Of a DNA stretch of 64,000 nucleotides, positions 26,201 through 34,527 are shown piece after piece. Below the pieces are notes generated by a model. The model was given only the letters and a program-made list of their open reading frames with translations, was not told the origin of the DNA and did no database searches. Origin of the DNA: Hyphomicrobiales bacterium (GTDB lineage: Bacteria > Pseudomonadota > Alphaproteobacteria > Rhizobiales > Rhizobiaceae); assembly GCA_900473185.1 (NCBI GenBank), contig UCKU01000008.1, forward strand, positions 1-64,000, written 5' to 3'. A program made the position numbers and the translations under genes. Each line of letters begins with the position of its first letter. Positions within the stretch are counted from its first letter, which is position 1.

Positions 26201-27400
26201 TCATGGCGACGTCTTCCTCTCCCATTCTACAAGTTCGGTCAGAACCTCTTCATTATGCTCGCCAAGGCGCGGGCTCGGCCGTTCGTAACGCAGCGGCGTT
26301 TCCGACAGAACAACCGGCGTGCGCACACCCGGGATCATCGTGCCTGCGGCATCCGGCAGATCGATGCGCAGGCCGCGCGCGAAAATCTGCGGATCGGCAA
26401 ACATTTCCTCGATCGTGTTGATGGCGCCGGCCGGGACTGCGTTGTCCTCGCAAGCCTTCAGGAGGTCGGCTTTTTGCCATTTCAGCGTTTCGGTAGAGAC
26501 CATCCGGCGCACTGCGTCTCTGTTGGCGACGCGGGCCTTGTTGGTCGCGAAGTTCTCGTCATCGGCGATGACAAGGCCGAGGATCGTGCAGAGCCGGCGG
26601 AACTGGCCGTCATTGCCGACGGCGAGAATGAGATAGCCGTCAGCCGTCGGCACGACCTCATAGGGCGAGATATTCGGATGCGCATTGCCGAGGCGCACGG
26701 GGGCGTGGCCGGAAACCAGATAGTTCATGTTCTGGTTGGCGAGGATTGCCGATTGCACATCGAGCAGCGCCATGTCGATCAACTGGCCTTCGCCCGTCTT
26801 CAGGGCATGGATAAGGGCGGCTTCGATCGCCGAGACCGCATAGATGCCGGTGAAGATATCGGCAATCGCGACACCTGCTTTCATCGGCTGTCCATCCGGT
26901 TCACCCGTGATCGACATGAAGCCCGACATGCCCTGGACGATATAGTCGTAGCCGGCGAGACTGGCATAGGGGCCGGTCTGGCCGAAGCCGGTGATGGAGC
27001 AATAGACGAGGCGCGGATTGATCGCTCTCAGGCTCTCATAGTCGAGCCCGTATTTGACGAGGCCGCCAAGCTTGAAGTTCTCGATCAGCACGTCTGCTGT
27101 GGCGACGAGGCGGCGCACCAGCGACTGGCCGTCCTTGCTTTTCAGGTCTGCGGTAACGGAGCGCTTGCCGCGATTGGCGGAATGATAATAGGCGGCGGAG
27201 AGATTTTCGCCATCCGCGCCTTCGACGAAGGGCGGCCCCCAATGCCTGGTGTCGTCGCCACCATCCGGGTTTTCCACCTTGATCACATCGGCGCCGAGAT
27301 CGGCCAGCATCTGTCCCGCCCAAGGGCCGGCCAACACGCGCGCAAGCTCGATCACCCTGATGCCCGCAAGCGGCGGCTTCTTCTTCAGGTCTTCCGTCAT
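26201..27400 (-). CDS. Class III CoA-transferase (CaiB/BaiF family)
   Basis: Family III CoA-transferase of 399 residues that moves CoA between carboxylic acids. IRVIELARVLAGPWAGQML at the N-terminus, DVIKVENPDGGDDTRHWGPP and FKLGGLVKYGLDY fit the family. The catalytic Asp is in GVAIADIFTGIYAVSA near residue 172. It is followed after 13 bases by the ThDP enzyme gene and preceded, 44 bases upstream, by a DMT transporter gene, suggesting one transcript. The natural acid could be oxalate-like, a branched acid or an aromatic acid; the sequence alone does not say. Confidence 0.9.
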   Translation of the reverse strand: MTEDLKKKPPLAGIRVIELARVLAGPWAGQMLADLGADVIKVENPDGGDDTRHWGPPFVEGADGENLSAAYYHSANRGKRSVTADLKSKDGQSLVRRLVATADVLIENFKLGGLVKYGLDYESLRAINPRLVYCSITGFGQTGPYASLAGYDYIVQGMSGFMSITGEPDGQPMKAGVAIADIFTGIYAVSAIEAALIHALKTGEGQLIDMALLDVQSAILANQNMNYLVSGHAPVRLGNAHPNISPYEVVPTADGYLILAVGNDGQFRRLCTILGLVIADDENFATNKARVANRDAVRRMVSTETLKWQKADLLKACEDNAVPAGAINTIEEMFADPQIFARGLRIDLPDAAGTMIPGVRTPVVLSETPLRYERPSPRLGEHNEEVLTELVEWERKTSP

Positions 27401-27444
27401 GTTCCTCCCAAATTCCTCCCAATTCCTCCTATGGGCGGCGGATT

Positions 27445-28401
27445 TCAGGGCGCCCGCGTTGCCTCAGATGTATCGGATACGGGTTTGGAAGCAAAGCGCC
27501 GCTCGCGCCAGATGATGTAGAGGCCCGATGCGATGACGATGAGGATGCCGAGCCATTTCAGCGCGTCCGGGAAATCGGCGAAGACCAGCCAGGCAAAGAC
27601 CGTGGCCGAGACGATTTCCAGATATTGCAGCGGCGCAAGCGTGGAGGCCGGGGCGGCGCGATAGGCATAAGCCGCGAGAATGCCTGTTATCGCTGCGGCA
27701 ATGCCCGTACCCAGCAAGTAGCCGAAGGCGGGAAGATCGGGCATGGTCGTGTCGAAGATGTCGGAGCCGCTGCCATAACCGAAGAACAGGATGACGGCGC
27801 AGAAGAAGATGCCCCAGAGGCCGGTCTGGAACTGCATGGCCCAGGGATCTTCCCGGTGTGACAGCACGCGTGTCATCAGCGCGAAGACGGCGATGCAGAA
27901 GGCGCTGACGACGGGCAGCAGGGCGATATAGCCCACCTGCTCGAAGCTCGGCTGGATGATCAGCATGGCGCCCAGGAAACCGACGGCGCAGGCGCTGTAG
28001 CGCCGCCAGCCGATGGTTTCCTTCAGGAAGATGCTGCCGAGGATCGTCAGGATGATCGGCTCGACGAAGAAGATGGCGATGGCATCGGCAACCGCCATGA
28101 CCTTCAGCGTTGTGACGAAGCAGATCATCGAGATCGTGACCATCGCGCCGCGGATGGCATGATACCAGCTCTGCTTGAGCGAAAACTGGATCCTGGCACC
28201 GCGCAGGAAGATGAAAGGCAGCATGGTGAGCGCCTGGATGACGAAGCGGAAGCCGGCCACTTCGGTGGAGGAGATGGTTGTCGTCGCGAGCTTCGAGAAG
28301 ATGTCGATCAGCGGCGAAATCAGCACCGAGAGCAGCATGAAAAGCAAGCCGAACGTCACCTCGGATGAGGCGGGATGGCGGGTGGAACTCAGGCTCGTCA
28401 T
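27445..28401 (-). CDS. DMT superfamily transporter (EamA type)
   Basis: Inner-membrane transporter of 318 residues with ten hydrophobic spans in two EamA repeats, beginning MTSLSSTRHPASSEVTFGLL. The start at 28401 lies one base after the stop of the hydrolase gene, so the two are coupled; longer in-frame sequence upstream overlaps that gene. ADAIAIFFVEPIILTILGS and ASTLAPLQYLEIVSATVFAW carry the repeat signatures. The family mostly exports small metabolites. Its substrate is unknown but may relate to the acid handled by the CoA-transferase downstream. Confidence 0.88.
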   Translation of the reverse strand: MTSLSSTRHPASSEVTFGLLFMLLSVLISPLIDIFSKLATTTISSTEVAGFRFVIQALTMLPFIFLRGARIQFSLKQSWYHAIRGAMVTISMICFVTTLKVMAVADAIAIFFVEPIILTILGSIFLKETIGWRRYSACAVGFLGAMLIIQPSFEQVGYIALLPVVSAFCIAVFALMTRVLSHREDPWAMQFQTGLWGIFFCAVILFFGYGSGSDIFDTTMPDLPAFGYLLGTGIAAAITGILAAYAYRAAPASTLAPLQYLEIVSATVFAWLVFADFPDALKWLGILIVIASGLYIIWRERRFASKPVSDTSEATRAP

Positions 28402-28402
28402 C

Positions 28403-29347
28403 TCAGGTCCTTTCGCTCGGGACCGTGCGGATCGCCTCGTCGCACCAACCGGCGAAATCCGCAATTGCCGTTTCCGCGCCGATCTCGTTCAGCGTTTCAT
28501 GCCGCATGTCCTGATATATCTCAGTGCTGATACGGGAGAAGCCTCGGCTTTTCAAACGCTTTGACAACCAGAGCACGGCTTTTCCATTGTTGGTTGCCGG
28601 GTCCTTGCCGCCGCCGACCAGATGGATCGGCATGTTCTTCGGCAGGCTCCCGAGCCGCTCCTTCTCGATGCCGCGGAAGGTGAGGGCGAAGACATCGAGC
28701 CAGAGCGAGACCGAAGCATCAAAGCCGCAAAGCGGATCGGCAATATAGGTGTCGACTTTGGCCGGATCGCGCGACAGCCAGTCGAATTCCGTGCGGTGAT
28801 CGGGAATGGATTTACCCCAGGCGGAAAATGTCAGCCTCGGCAGCATGTCGCTCGGCACATCGGAGCCCTTCAGCATGCGCTCGGCAAGCAGGATCGCCTG
28901 GGCGGCGCGGCCGGAAAGACCGACGGCGAAATTCGAATTCCAAACGGCAAGGCCTGCGAAACGGCCAGGGAGATCGGCTGCGGCATTGAGTGCGATCAGA
29001 CCGCCCATGGAGTGACCGAGCAGAATGACGGGCAGGCCGGGGTGACGGCCGGTGGCAAAGGTGTGCATGGCGGCGATATCACTGATGACACTCTCAACAC
29101 CGTTGCGTCTGGCAAAGCGACCGAGCGGTGCATCATCGGCCGTTGTCTCGCCGTGGCCGCGATGGTCATGCGCATAGACATGGTGGCCGCTTGCCGCCAT
29201 GGCCTCGGCAAAATGCTGGTAACGGCGGGAATGTTCGGCGAGCCCGTGCGAAATCATCAGGATAGCCCGTGCCTGCCCCTCTGCAGGTTGGTGATGATAG
29301 GCAAGCGAAGCCGCGGCGTTTTGAAGCCGCAATGTCTCGGAAAACAT
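28403..29347 (-). CDS. Alpha/beta hydrolase, monoacylglycerol lipase-like
   Basis: Serine hydrolase of 314 residues of the Hydrolase_4 (lysophospholipase/monoglyceride lipase) type. The oxyanion-hole segment SHGLAEHSRRY, the family HDHRGHGET and the nucleophile elbow LLGHSMGGLIA (Ser near 116) are present, with a late DMRHETLNE holding the catalytic His. The ATG at 29347 has GGGAGG six bases upstream; the long in-frame extension further upstream reads through unrelated sequence. No signal peptide is seen. It is the first gene of the minus-strand run that includes the DMT transporter. Confidence 0.88.
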   Translation of the reverse strand: MFSETLRLQNAAASLAYHHQPAEGQARAILMISHGLAEHSRRYQHFAEAMAASGHHVYAHDHRGHGETTADDAPLGRFARRNGVESVISDIAAMHTFATGRHPGLPVILLGHSMGGLIALNAAADLPGRFAGLAVWNSNFAVGLSGRAAQAILLAERMLKGSDVPSDMLPRLTFSAWGKSIPDHRTEFDWLSRDPAKVDTYIADPLCGFDASVSLWLDVFALTFRGIEKERLGSLPKNMPIHLVGGGKDPATNNGKAVLWLSKRLKSRGFSRISTEIYQDMRHETLNEIGAETAIADFAGWCDEAIRTVPSERT

Positions 29348-29516
29348 GCATTCCTCCCACGCCAAAAGACCAGATATCAAGGCAAATGCAATATTGCGGT
29401 TTCGCTCATACATAAGAAAAGCATGCTTGCCCCTGCGATTCAGGGTTGCGCAAGCTTCGGCTTCATGCTTGTTTGTTCCTGTATTGTTCTTTGTCGGGGC
29501 TATTTCGGGGCTAATA

Positions 29517-30254
29517 ATGGTCAAGTTTCTACTCTCGGTTTCCATCCTGTTCCTTTCGCTGTCGTCAGTCGGTTCCGTATCCGCACAGGAAAGCGGGCGC
29601 ACACGGTTCATCCTTGCTGCAAGCTGGCAGCCGGCATTCTGCCAGACCAACCAGAAGAAGGCGGAATGCGCCACTCAGAGTGGCGACCGCTACGACGCCA
29701 CCAACTTTTCTCTCCACGGTCTGTGGCCGATGCGTCAGGACTATTGCGGCGTACCTGATGACCAGAAAGCCGCCGACAAGGATGGCCAGTGGACGAGCCT
29801 GCCGGCGGTGAACCTCTCAACCGAGACGAAGAGTGCGCTCGACAAGGCGATGCCCGGCACGCAATCGGCGCTTGAGCGGCATGAATGGATCAAGCACGGC
29901 ACCTGCACGAAAATGAGTGCCGACGATTATTTCGCCATCGCCATTCATCTGATGGGTGATCTCAATGCTTCGGCCGTGCGTGATCTCTTTGCCGCCAATG
30001 TCGGCAAGACGCTGAAGGCCGATGCAATCAAGGCGGCCTTCGATAAGAGCTTTGGCACAGGCGCCAGTGACCGGGTGAAGATGAGCTGCCGGCGTGTCGG
30101 CAACCAGCGGGTGATCAGCGAACTGACGATTGGGCTTTCGCAGGATGCCGTTTCGGCTCAAGCGAAGGAGAAGGGCCTCGGCGGCCTCATCCAGGGAGCA
30201 GGGCAGACGTCCTTCGGCTGCGACGAAGGCATTGTGGATGCAGCCGGCTTCTGA
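29517..30254 (+). CDS. Ribonuclease T2 family protein, exported
   Basis: Endoribonuclease of 245 residues. A signal peptide covers about residues 1-22 (LLSVSILFLSLSSVGSVSAQ). The two conserved active-site blocks are NFSLHGLWP (CAS I His) and HEWIKHGTC (CAS II His and Glu). Paired cysteines fit a periplasmic, disulfide-bonded enzyme that scavenges or degrades RNA. The ATG at 29517 was chosen because it begins directly before the hydrophobic signal; longer upstream frames overlap the divergent hydrolase promoter. It stands as a single gene; EttA follows after 108 bases. Confidence 0.9.
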   Translation: MVKFLLSVSILFLSLSSVGSVSAQESGRTRFILAASWQPAFCQTNQKKAECATQSGDRYDATNFSLHGLWPMRQDYCGVPDDQKAADKDGQWTSLPAVNLSTETKSALDKAMPGTQSALERHEWIKHGTCTKMSADDYFAIAIHLMGDLNASAVRDLFAANVGKTLKADAIKAAFDKSFGTGASDRVKMSCRRVGNQRVISELTIGLSQDAVSAQAKEKGLGGLIQGAGQTSFGCDEGIVDAAGF

Positions 30255-30362
30255 CGGAAACATGCCGAAATCCCGACGAAACGGGGTTTCGGCGTTGCCC
30301 GACGGCGTGGTTTCGCCTACATAGCGGCCACGATTTCAAGTTTCCGTCCGGAGCATCCCAGC

Positions 30363-32012
30363 ATGGCACGCCAGTTCATCTATCATATGTCCGGCCTCAA
30401 CAAGGCCTATGGCAATAAGAAGATCCTCGAGAATATCCATCTTTCCTTCTATCCCGATGCCAAGATCGGTATCCTCGGTCCGAACGGCGCCGGTAAGTCC
30501 ACCGTGCTGCGCATCATCGCGGGCCAGGATAAGGAATATACCGGCGAAGCCTGGCTCGCCGAAGGCGCGACGGTCGGATACCTGGAACAGGAACCGAAAC
30601 TCGATCCGAACAAGACAGTGTTTGAGAATGTCATGGAAGGCGTTGCCTCCAAGACGGCTGTGCTCGAGCGTTACAACGAATTGATGATGAACTATTCCGA
30701 CGAGACGGCGGACGAGGGTGCAAAGCTTCAGGACATTATCGACAGCCAGAACCTCTGGGATCTGGAAAGCCAGGTCGAAATGGCAATGGAAGCCCTGTGC
30801 TGCCCGCCGCGCGACGCCGAAGTCACCAGCCTTTCGGGTGGTGAGCGTCGCCGTATCGCACTTTGCCGCCTGCTCCTGTCGCAGCCGGATCTGCTGCTGC
30901 TCGACGAACCGACCAACCATCTGGATGCCGAAACCATCGCCTGGCTCGAAAAGCACCTGCGCGACTATCCGGGCGCCGTGATGATGATCACCCACGATCG
31001 CTACTTCCTGGACAACGTCACCGGCTGGATCCTCGAACTCGACCGTGGCCGCGGCATCCCTTACGAAGGCAACTACTCGGCTTACCTGCAGGCGAAGGCC
31101 AAGCGCATGCTGCAGGAAAACCGCGAGGAGGCGGGCCGCCAGAAGGCGATCAGCCGCGAACAGGAATGGATCGCTTCCAGCCCGAAGGCCCGTCAGGCCA
31201 AGTCCAAGGCGCGTATCAAGTCCTACGAGCAGCTGGTGGAGGCTGCCGAGAAGCAGCGTCCCGGTGACGCGCAGATCATCATCCCGGTCAGTGAGCGCCT
31301 CGGCCAGGTGGTCATCGAGATGGAAGGCATCACCAAGGGCTTCGAGGGCCGCACGCTGATCAACGATCTGTCGATCAAGCTGCCGCCGGGCGGTATCGTC
31401 GGCATTATCGGCCCGAACGGCGCTGGCAAGACGACGCTGTTCAAGATGATCACCGGCCAGGAAAAGCCTGATGCTGGATCGGTCCGCATCGGCGAGACCG
31501 TGCATCTCGGTTATGTTGACCAGAGCCGTGATGCTCTCGACGGCAACAAGACCGTCTGGGAGGAAATCTCCGGCGGCGCCGAAATCATCAAGCTCGGCAA
31601 ATTCGACATGAACTCGCGCGCCTATTGCGGCGCCTTCAACTTCAAGGGCGGCGATCAGCAGCAGAAGGTCGGCAATCTCTCGGGTGGTCAGCGCAATCGC
31701 GTTCACCTTGCCAAGATGCTGAAGGCCGGCGGCAATGTTCTGCTGCTCGACGAACCGACCAACGACCTCGATACGGAAACGCTGGGTGCTCTGGAAAGCG
31801 CGCTGGAAGCATTTGCCGGCTGCGCCATCATCATCAGCCACGATCGCATGTTCCTCGACCGTCTGGCCACGCACATCCTCGCTTTCGAAGGCGAGGGCCA
31901 TGTTGAATGGTTCGAAGGCAACTTCGAGGATTACGAGCAGGACAAGGTCCGCCGTCTCGGCCCCGACGCCTTGAACCCGGGTAGCCAGGCCCACAAGCGC
32001 CTGACGCGCTGA
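30363..32012 (+). CDS. ettA: Energy-dependent translational throttle protein EttA
   Basis: Cytoplasmic ABC-F protein of 549 residues that binds the ribosomal E site and gates the first elongation steps according to ATP/ADP. Two ATPase domains are present: GPNGAGKST with LSGGERRRIALCR and LLLLDEPTNHLDA, then GPNGAGKTT with LSGGQRNRVHLAK and LLLDEPTNDLDT. The EttA arm (about residues 95-140) and the charged linker RQKAISREQEWIASSPKARQ between the domains are present. Length and N-terminus (MARQFIYHMSGLNKAYGNKK) match the family. It is transcribed alone and ends at a strong terminator. Confidence 0.96.
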   Translation: MARQFIYHMSGLNKAYGNKKILENIHLSFYPDAKIGILGPNGAGKSTVLRIIAGQDKEYTGEAWLAEGATVGYLEQEPKLDPNKTVFENVMEGVASKTAVLERYNELMMNYSDETADEGAKLQDIIDSQNLWDLESQVEMAMEALCCPPRDAEVTSLSGGERRRIALCRLLLSQPDLLLLDEPTNHLDAETIAWLEKHLRDYPGAVMMITHDRYFLDNVTGWILELDRGRGIPYEGNYSAYLQAKAKRMLQENREEAGRQKAISREQEWIASSPKARQAKSKARIKSYEQLVEAAEKQRPGDAQIIIPVSERLGQVVIEMEGITKGFEGRTLINDLSIKLPPGGIVGIIGPNGAGKTTLFKMITGQEKPDAGSVRIGETVHLGYVDQSRDALDGNKTVWEEISGGAEIIKLGKFDMNSRAYCGAFNFKGGDQQQKVGNLSGGQRNRVHLAKMLKAGGNVLLLDEPTNDLDTETLGALESALEAFAGCAIIISHDRMFLDRLATHILAFEGEGHVEWFEGNFEDYEQDKVRRLGPDALNPGSQAHKRLTR

Positions 32013-32032
32013 TCGGCTCTTTGCGCTTTTCG

Positions 32033-32060
32033 AAAGCCCCGGCTGGTCCGGGGCTTTTTT
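32033..32060 (+). terminator. Rho-independent terminator of ettA
   Basis: Ten-base stem AAAGCCCCGG/CCGGGGCTTT with a five-base loop and a T-run, 20 bases after the ettA stop. Confidence 0.9.
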
Positions 32061-32136
32061 GATGTCTGCTGTCGTTATCACCACAGGCAAGTTCGCAAAT
32101 CGGTAAAATGCCGCTTGCCTCAGCTATCCAAATCAC

Positions 32137-32152
32137 ATAAAGATATCTTTAT
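32137..32152. promoter_or_regulatory. Perfect 16-bp palindrome, likely ArsR-type operator
   Basis: ATAAAGATATCTTTAT is a perfect palindrome ending 18 bases before the ATG of the ArsR-methyltransferase gene. AT-rich, dyad-symmetric sites like this are typical of ArsR-family repressors, so autoregulation of the arsR-metF operon is likely. A second partial copy (ATATCTTGAT) follows at once. Confidence 0.65.
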
Positions 32153-32170
32153 ATCTTGATTGGGTAGAAT

Positions 32171-33196
32171 ATGAGCGAACCCTTAAGGCTTGGACTGGAT
32201 GCGCTGGTGGACGTCTTGAAGGCGGCCGGCGAACCGACGCGCCTGCGGCTGCTGGCGCTGCTGGCGGCGGGCGATCTCACCGTGACAGATCTTACGGAAA
32301 TTCTCGGCCAATCCCAGCCCCGTATCTCCCGGCACCTGAAGCTGCTTGGCGAGGCGGAGTTGATAGACCGCTATCAGGAAGGCGCCTGGGCCTATTTCCG
32401 GCTGGCGCAGGAGGGCAAGGCTGCTGCCCTGGTGAGGGCCCTGCTGAAGCATGTCTCCGAAAACGATCCTGTCGTCCAGCGTGACGGCGAGCGTCTGGCG
32501 TCCGTCAAGCGCCAACGCGCTGAGCGGGCGCAGGCCTATTTCAGCCGCAACGCCGCCGAATGGGACGAGCTTCGCCGCCTGCACGCCGCTGACGAAGAGG
32601 TGGATGCGGCCGTCATCAAGCTGCTCGGGGCCAACCCGATCGATTCCCTTCTCGACCTCGGCACCGGCACCGGCCGCATGCTGGAGCTTCTCGCCGGCCG
32701 TTATCGCCGGGCGATCGGCGTCGATGCCAGTCGCGACATGCTGAGCGTAGCGCGCGCCAATCTCGACAAGTCCCGCATCACCACAGCTTCGGTACGCCAC
32801 GCCGATATCCTGAACCTACCTTTCGAAGGGCAGGATTTTGATCTTGTGACGATCCATCAGGTGCTGCACTTCTTCGATCAGCCTGACATCGCGATCACGG
32901 AAGCCGCGCGCATGCTGCGGCCGGGCGGACGTCTGGTCATTATCGATCTGGCGCCGCACAACCTTGAATATCTTCGCGACGAACATGCCCATGTGCGTCT
33001 CGGCTTTTCGCATCAGGCCATGTCGGACTGGGTGCGCAAGGCTGGGCTCGATATAGAGCAGGTCGTCGACCTTCATCCGGGTCAGCAGGGCGAGCAGGGC
33101 CTCACGGTCACGGTCTGGCTCGCACGGGACCCGAGGCGCTTGATGGCCTCGCTGGAGACCGAAGGCGCCGTACCTACATTTGCCGGGAGAGAATAA
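32171..33196 (+). CDS. ArsR-family regulator fused to a SAM-dependent methyltransferase
   Basis: Two-domain protein of 341 residues. Residues about 10-95 are an ArsR winged helix (AGEPTRLRLLALLAAGDLTV; recognition helix GQSQPRISRHLKLL) without the usual metal-binding ELCVCDL cysteines. Residues about 140-310 are a class I methyltransferase (motif I LLDLGTGTGRMLELL, later DLVTIHQVLHFF). The stop and metF start are adjacent (TAA then ATG), so it is co-translated with a methionine-cycle gene. A methyltransferase fold on an ArsR domain next to metF suggests sensing of S-adenosylmethionine or S-adenosylhomocysteine (inference). Whether the domain is catalytic is unknown. Confidence 0.9.
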   Translation: MSEPLRLGLDALVDVLKAAGEPTRLRLLALLAAGDLTVTDLTEILGQSQPRISRHLKLLGEAELIDRYQEGAWAYFRLAQEGKAAALVRALLKHVSENDPVVQRDGERLASVKRQRAERAQAYFSRNAAEWDELRRLHAADEEVDAAVIKLLGANPIDSLLDLGTGTGRMLELLAGRYRRAIGVDASRDMLSVARANLDKSRITTASVRHADILNLPFEGQDFDLVTIHQVLHFFDQPDIAITEAARMLRPGGRLVIIDLAPHNLEYLRDEHAHVRLGFSHQAMSDWVRKAGLDIEQVVDLHPGQQGEQGLTVTVWLARDPRRLMASLETEGAVPTFAGRE

Positions 33197-34099
33197 ATGA
33201 CCCAGAAAAACGACGCCCGCCGCCGCGATATCGCGATCTCCTTCGAGTTCTTCCCGCCGAAGTCCGAGGAGATGGAGGGCCAGCTCTGGAACACCGTCCG
33301 CGACCTGCAGGACTGGAACCCGGAATTCGTCTCGGTGACCTATGGCGCCGGCGGTACGACCAAGGCGCCGACTCTCTCCACGGTCACGCGCTTCCTCACC
33401 GATACGCCGCTTGCGACCGCGTCACACCTGACCTGCGTCAGCGCCACGAAGGAAGAGACGCATCAGGTGGTCGACAGTTTCCGCAAGGCAGGCGTCACGC
33501 ATTTCGTGGCGCTGCGCGGTGACGCGCCTGGCGGCGTCGGTGCGCCCTACCAGCCGCATCCGGGCGGGTACGCCAATGCAGCCGAACTGGTGGCCGGCCT
33601 CAAGCAGATCGGCAATTTCGAAATCTCCGTCTCGGCCTATCCGGAAAAGCATCCGGAAAGCCGCGACCAGGCTGCCGATATCGAAATGCTGAAGCGCAAG
33701 GCTGACAATGGCGCCGACCGCGCCCTGACGCAGTTCTTCTTCGACAATGACAATTTCGAGCGTTATCTCGAAAAGGTGCGGGCCGCCGGCGTCAAGATCC
33801 CTGTCGTGCCGGGCATCATGCCGATCCAGAACCTGACGCAGCTGAAGCGCTTTGCCGGCGCCTGCGGCACGGTCATCCCGGATTTCCTCGACGAGCGTTT
33901 TGCCGGATATGACGACAAGCCGGAGGAGCGCGCCAAGGTTGCCGCCGATGTCGCAGCCGAGCAGATCGAGGATCTCGTCCGTCGCGGCCTCAACGAGTTC
34001 CATCTCTATACGATGAACCGTGCGCCGCTGGTTTCTGCCGTTCTCGCCAACCTCGGCCTTTCGCGACAGACGGCGAGAAGCGCCGGCGCTGCCGCCTGA
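33197..34099 (+). CDS. metF: 5,10-methylenetetrahydrofolate reductase
   Basis: FAD-dependent reductase of 300 residues making 5-methyl-tetrahydrofolate for methionine synthesis. The N-terminus ISFEFFPPKSEEM with its catalytic Glu, TYGAGGTT, HLTCVSATKEE, FVALRGDAPGG and a late FHLYTMNRA match bacterial MetF closely. The ATG follows the stop of the ArsR-methyltransferase gene directly. A clear terminator follows after 29 bases. Repression through the palindrome at 32137-32152 would couple methyl-group supply to the sensed metabolite. Confidence 0.95.
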   Translation: MTQKNDARRRDIAISFEFFPPKSEEMEGQLWNTVRDLQDWNPEFVSVTYGAGGTTKAPTLSTVTRFLTDTPLATASHLTCVSATKEETHQVVDSFRKAGVTHFVALRGDAPGGVGAPYQPHPGGYANAAELVAGLKQIGNFEISVSAYPEKHPESRDQAADIEMLKRKADNGADRALTQFFFDNDNFERYLEKVRAAGVKIPVVPGIMPIQNLTQLKRFAGACGTVIPDFLDERFAGYDDKPEERAKVAADVAAEQIEDLVRRGLNEFHLYTMNRAPLVSAVLANLGLSRQTARSAGAAA

Positions 34100-34128
34100 T
34101 CAGACAGATACCGCTATCAGCATATAGG

Positions 34129-34161
34129 AAAAGCGCATGCCGGGCGGGGCATGCGCTTTTC
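34129..34161 (+). terminator. Terminator of the arsR-metF operon
   Basis: Perfect 12-base stem AAAAGCGCATGC/GCATGCGCTTTT with an eight-base loop, 29 bases after metF. It is symmetric enough to serve both strands. Confidence 0.85.
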
Positions 34162-34220
34162 AATATCTGGGGCTGATTGTTTCAGGAGTTCGGTATTCAG
34201 TCTTTACGCTTCGTATCGGC

Positions 34221-34298
34221 TCAAATGAAGAGCATGGATACGACGAATGCGAACGCTGCACTGACCAACAGGACATTCAAGGATTGCGTAAGTCCCAT
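34221..34298 (-). CDS. 25-residue hydrophobic membrane microprotein
   Basis: Very short open frame encoding 25 residues (begins MGLTQSLNVLLVSAAFAF, ends VVSMLFI) with a strong Shine-Dalgarno GAGGAGG six bases before the ATG at 34298. Residues 7-25 form one continuous hydrophobic segment, long enough for a single membrane span, with no charged residue in the whole peptide. The surrounding region is otherwise empty. A ribosome binding site this good with an uninterrupted transmembrane segment makes chance unlikely, but conservation in relatives would be the decisive evidence. The function is unknown. Confidence 0.6.
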   Translation of the reverse strand: MGLTQSLNVLLVSAAFAFVVSMLFI

Positions 34299-34527
34299 GT
34301 CTGCCTCCTCGCGTTAACCGGCTAATAATATGTCGGAAATGTGTTAGTTGGGAAGCGCTTCTTGTGCTGCACTGCCGAAGAGGGCAGTGGATAAGTCTAG
34401 AAACTATCCTGCAAGCTACTGAAATATAATCAGAAAATTCTGCTCGCAAAATTTAACACTTCGTTACAAACCGATAGCTGCGATTCACGCTTTTGGCGAA
34501 AGAATGGCGCGCTGCAGCATAATCATT

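Noticed and set aside
24529-27400. Oxalate degradation (oxalyl-CoA decarboxylase and formyl-CoA transferase)
   Set aside because: The gene order is suggestive, but the ThDP enzyme's N-terminus and GPGATN region look like the acetolactate-synthase branch, so the name was not applied.
32061-32170. A SAM riboswitch in front of the arsR-metF operon
   Set aside because: The leader is only about 100 bases and shows a protein-type palindrome rather than the SAM-II pseudoknot pattern.
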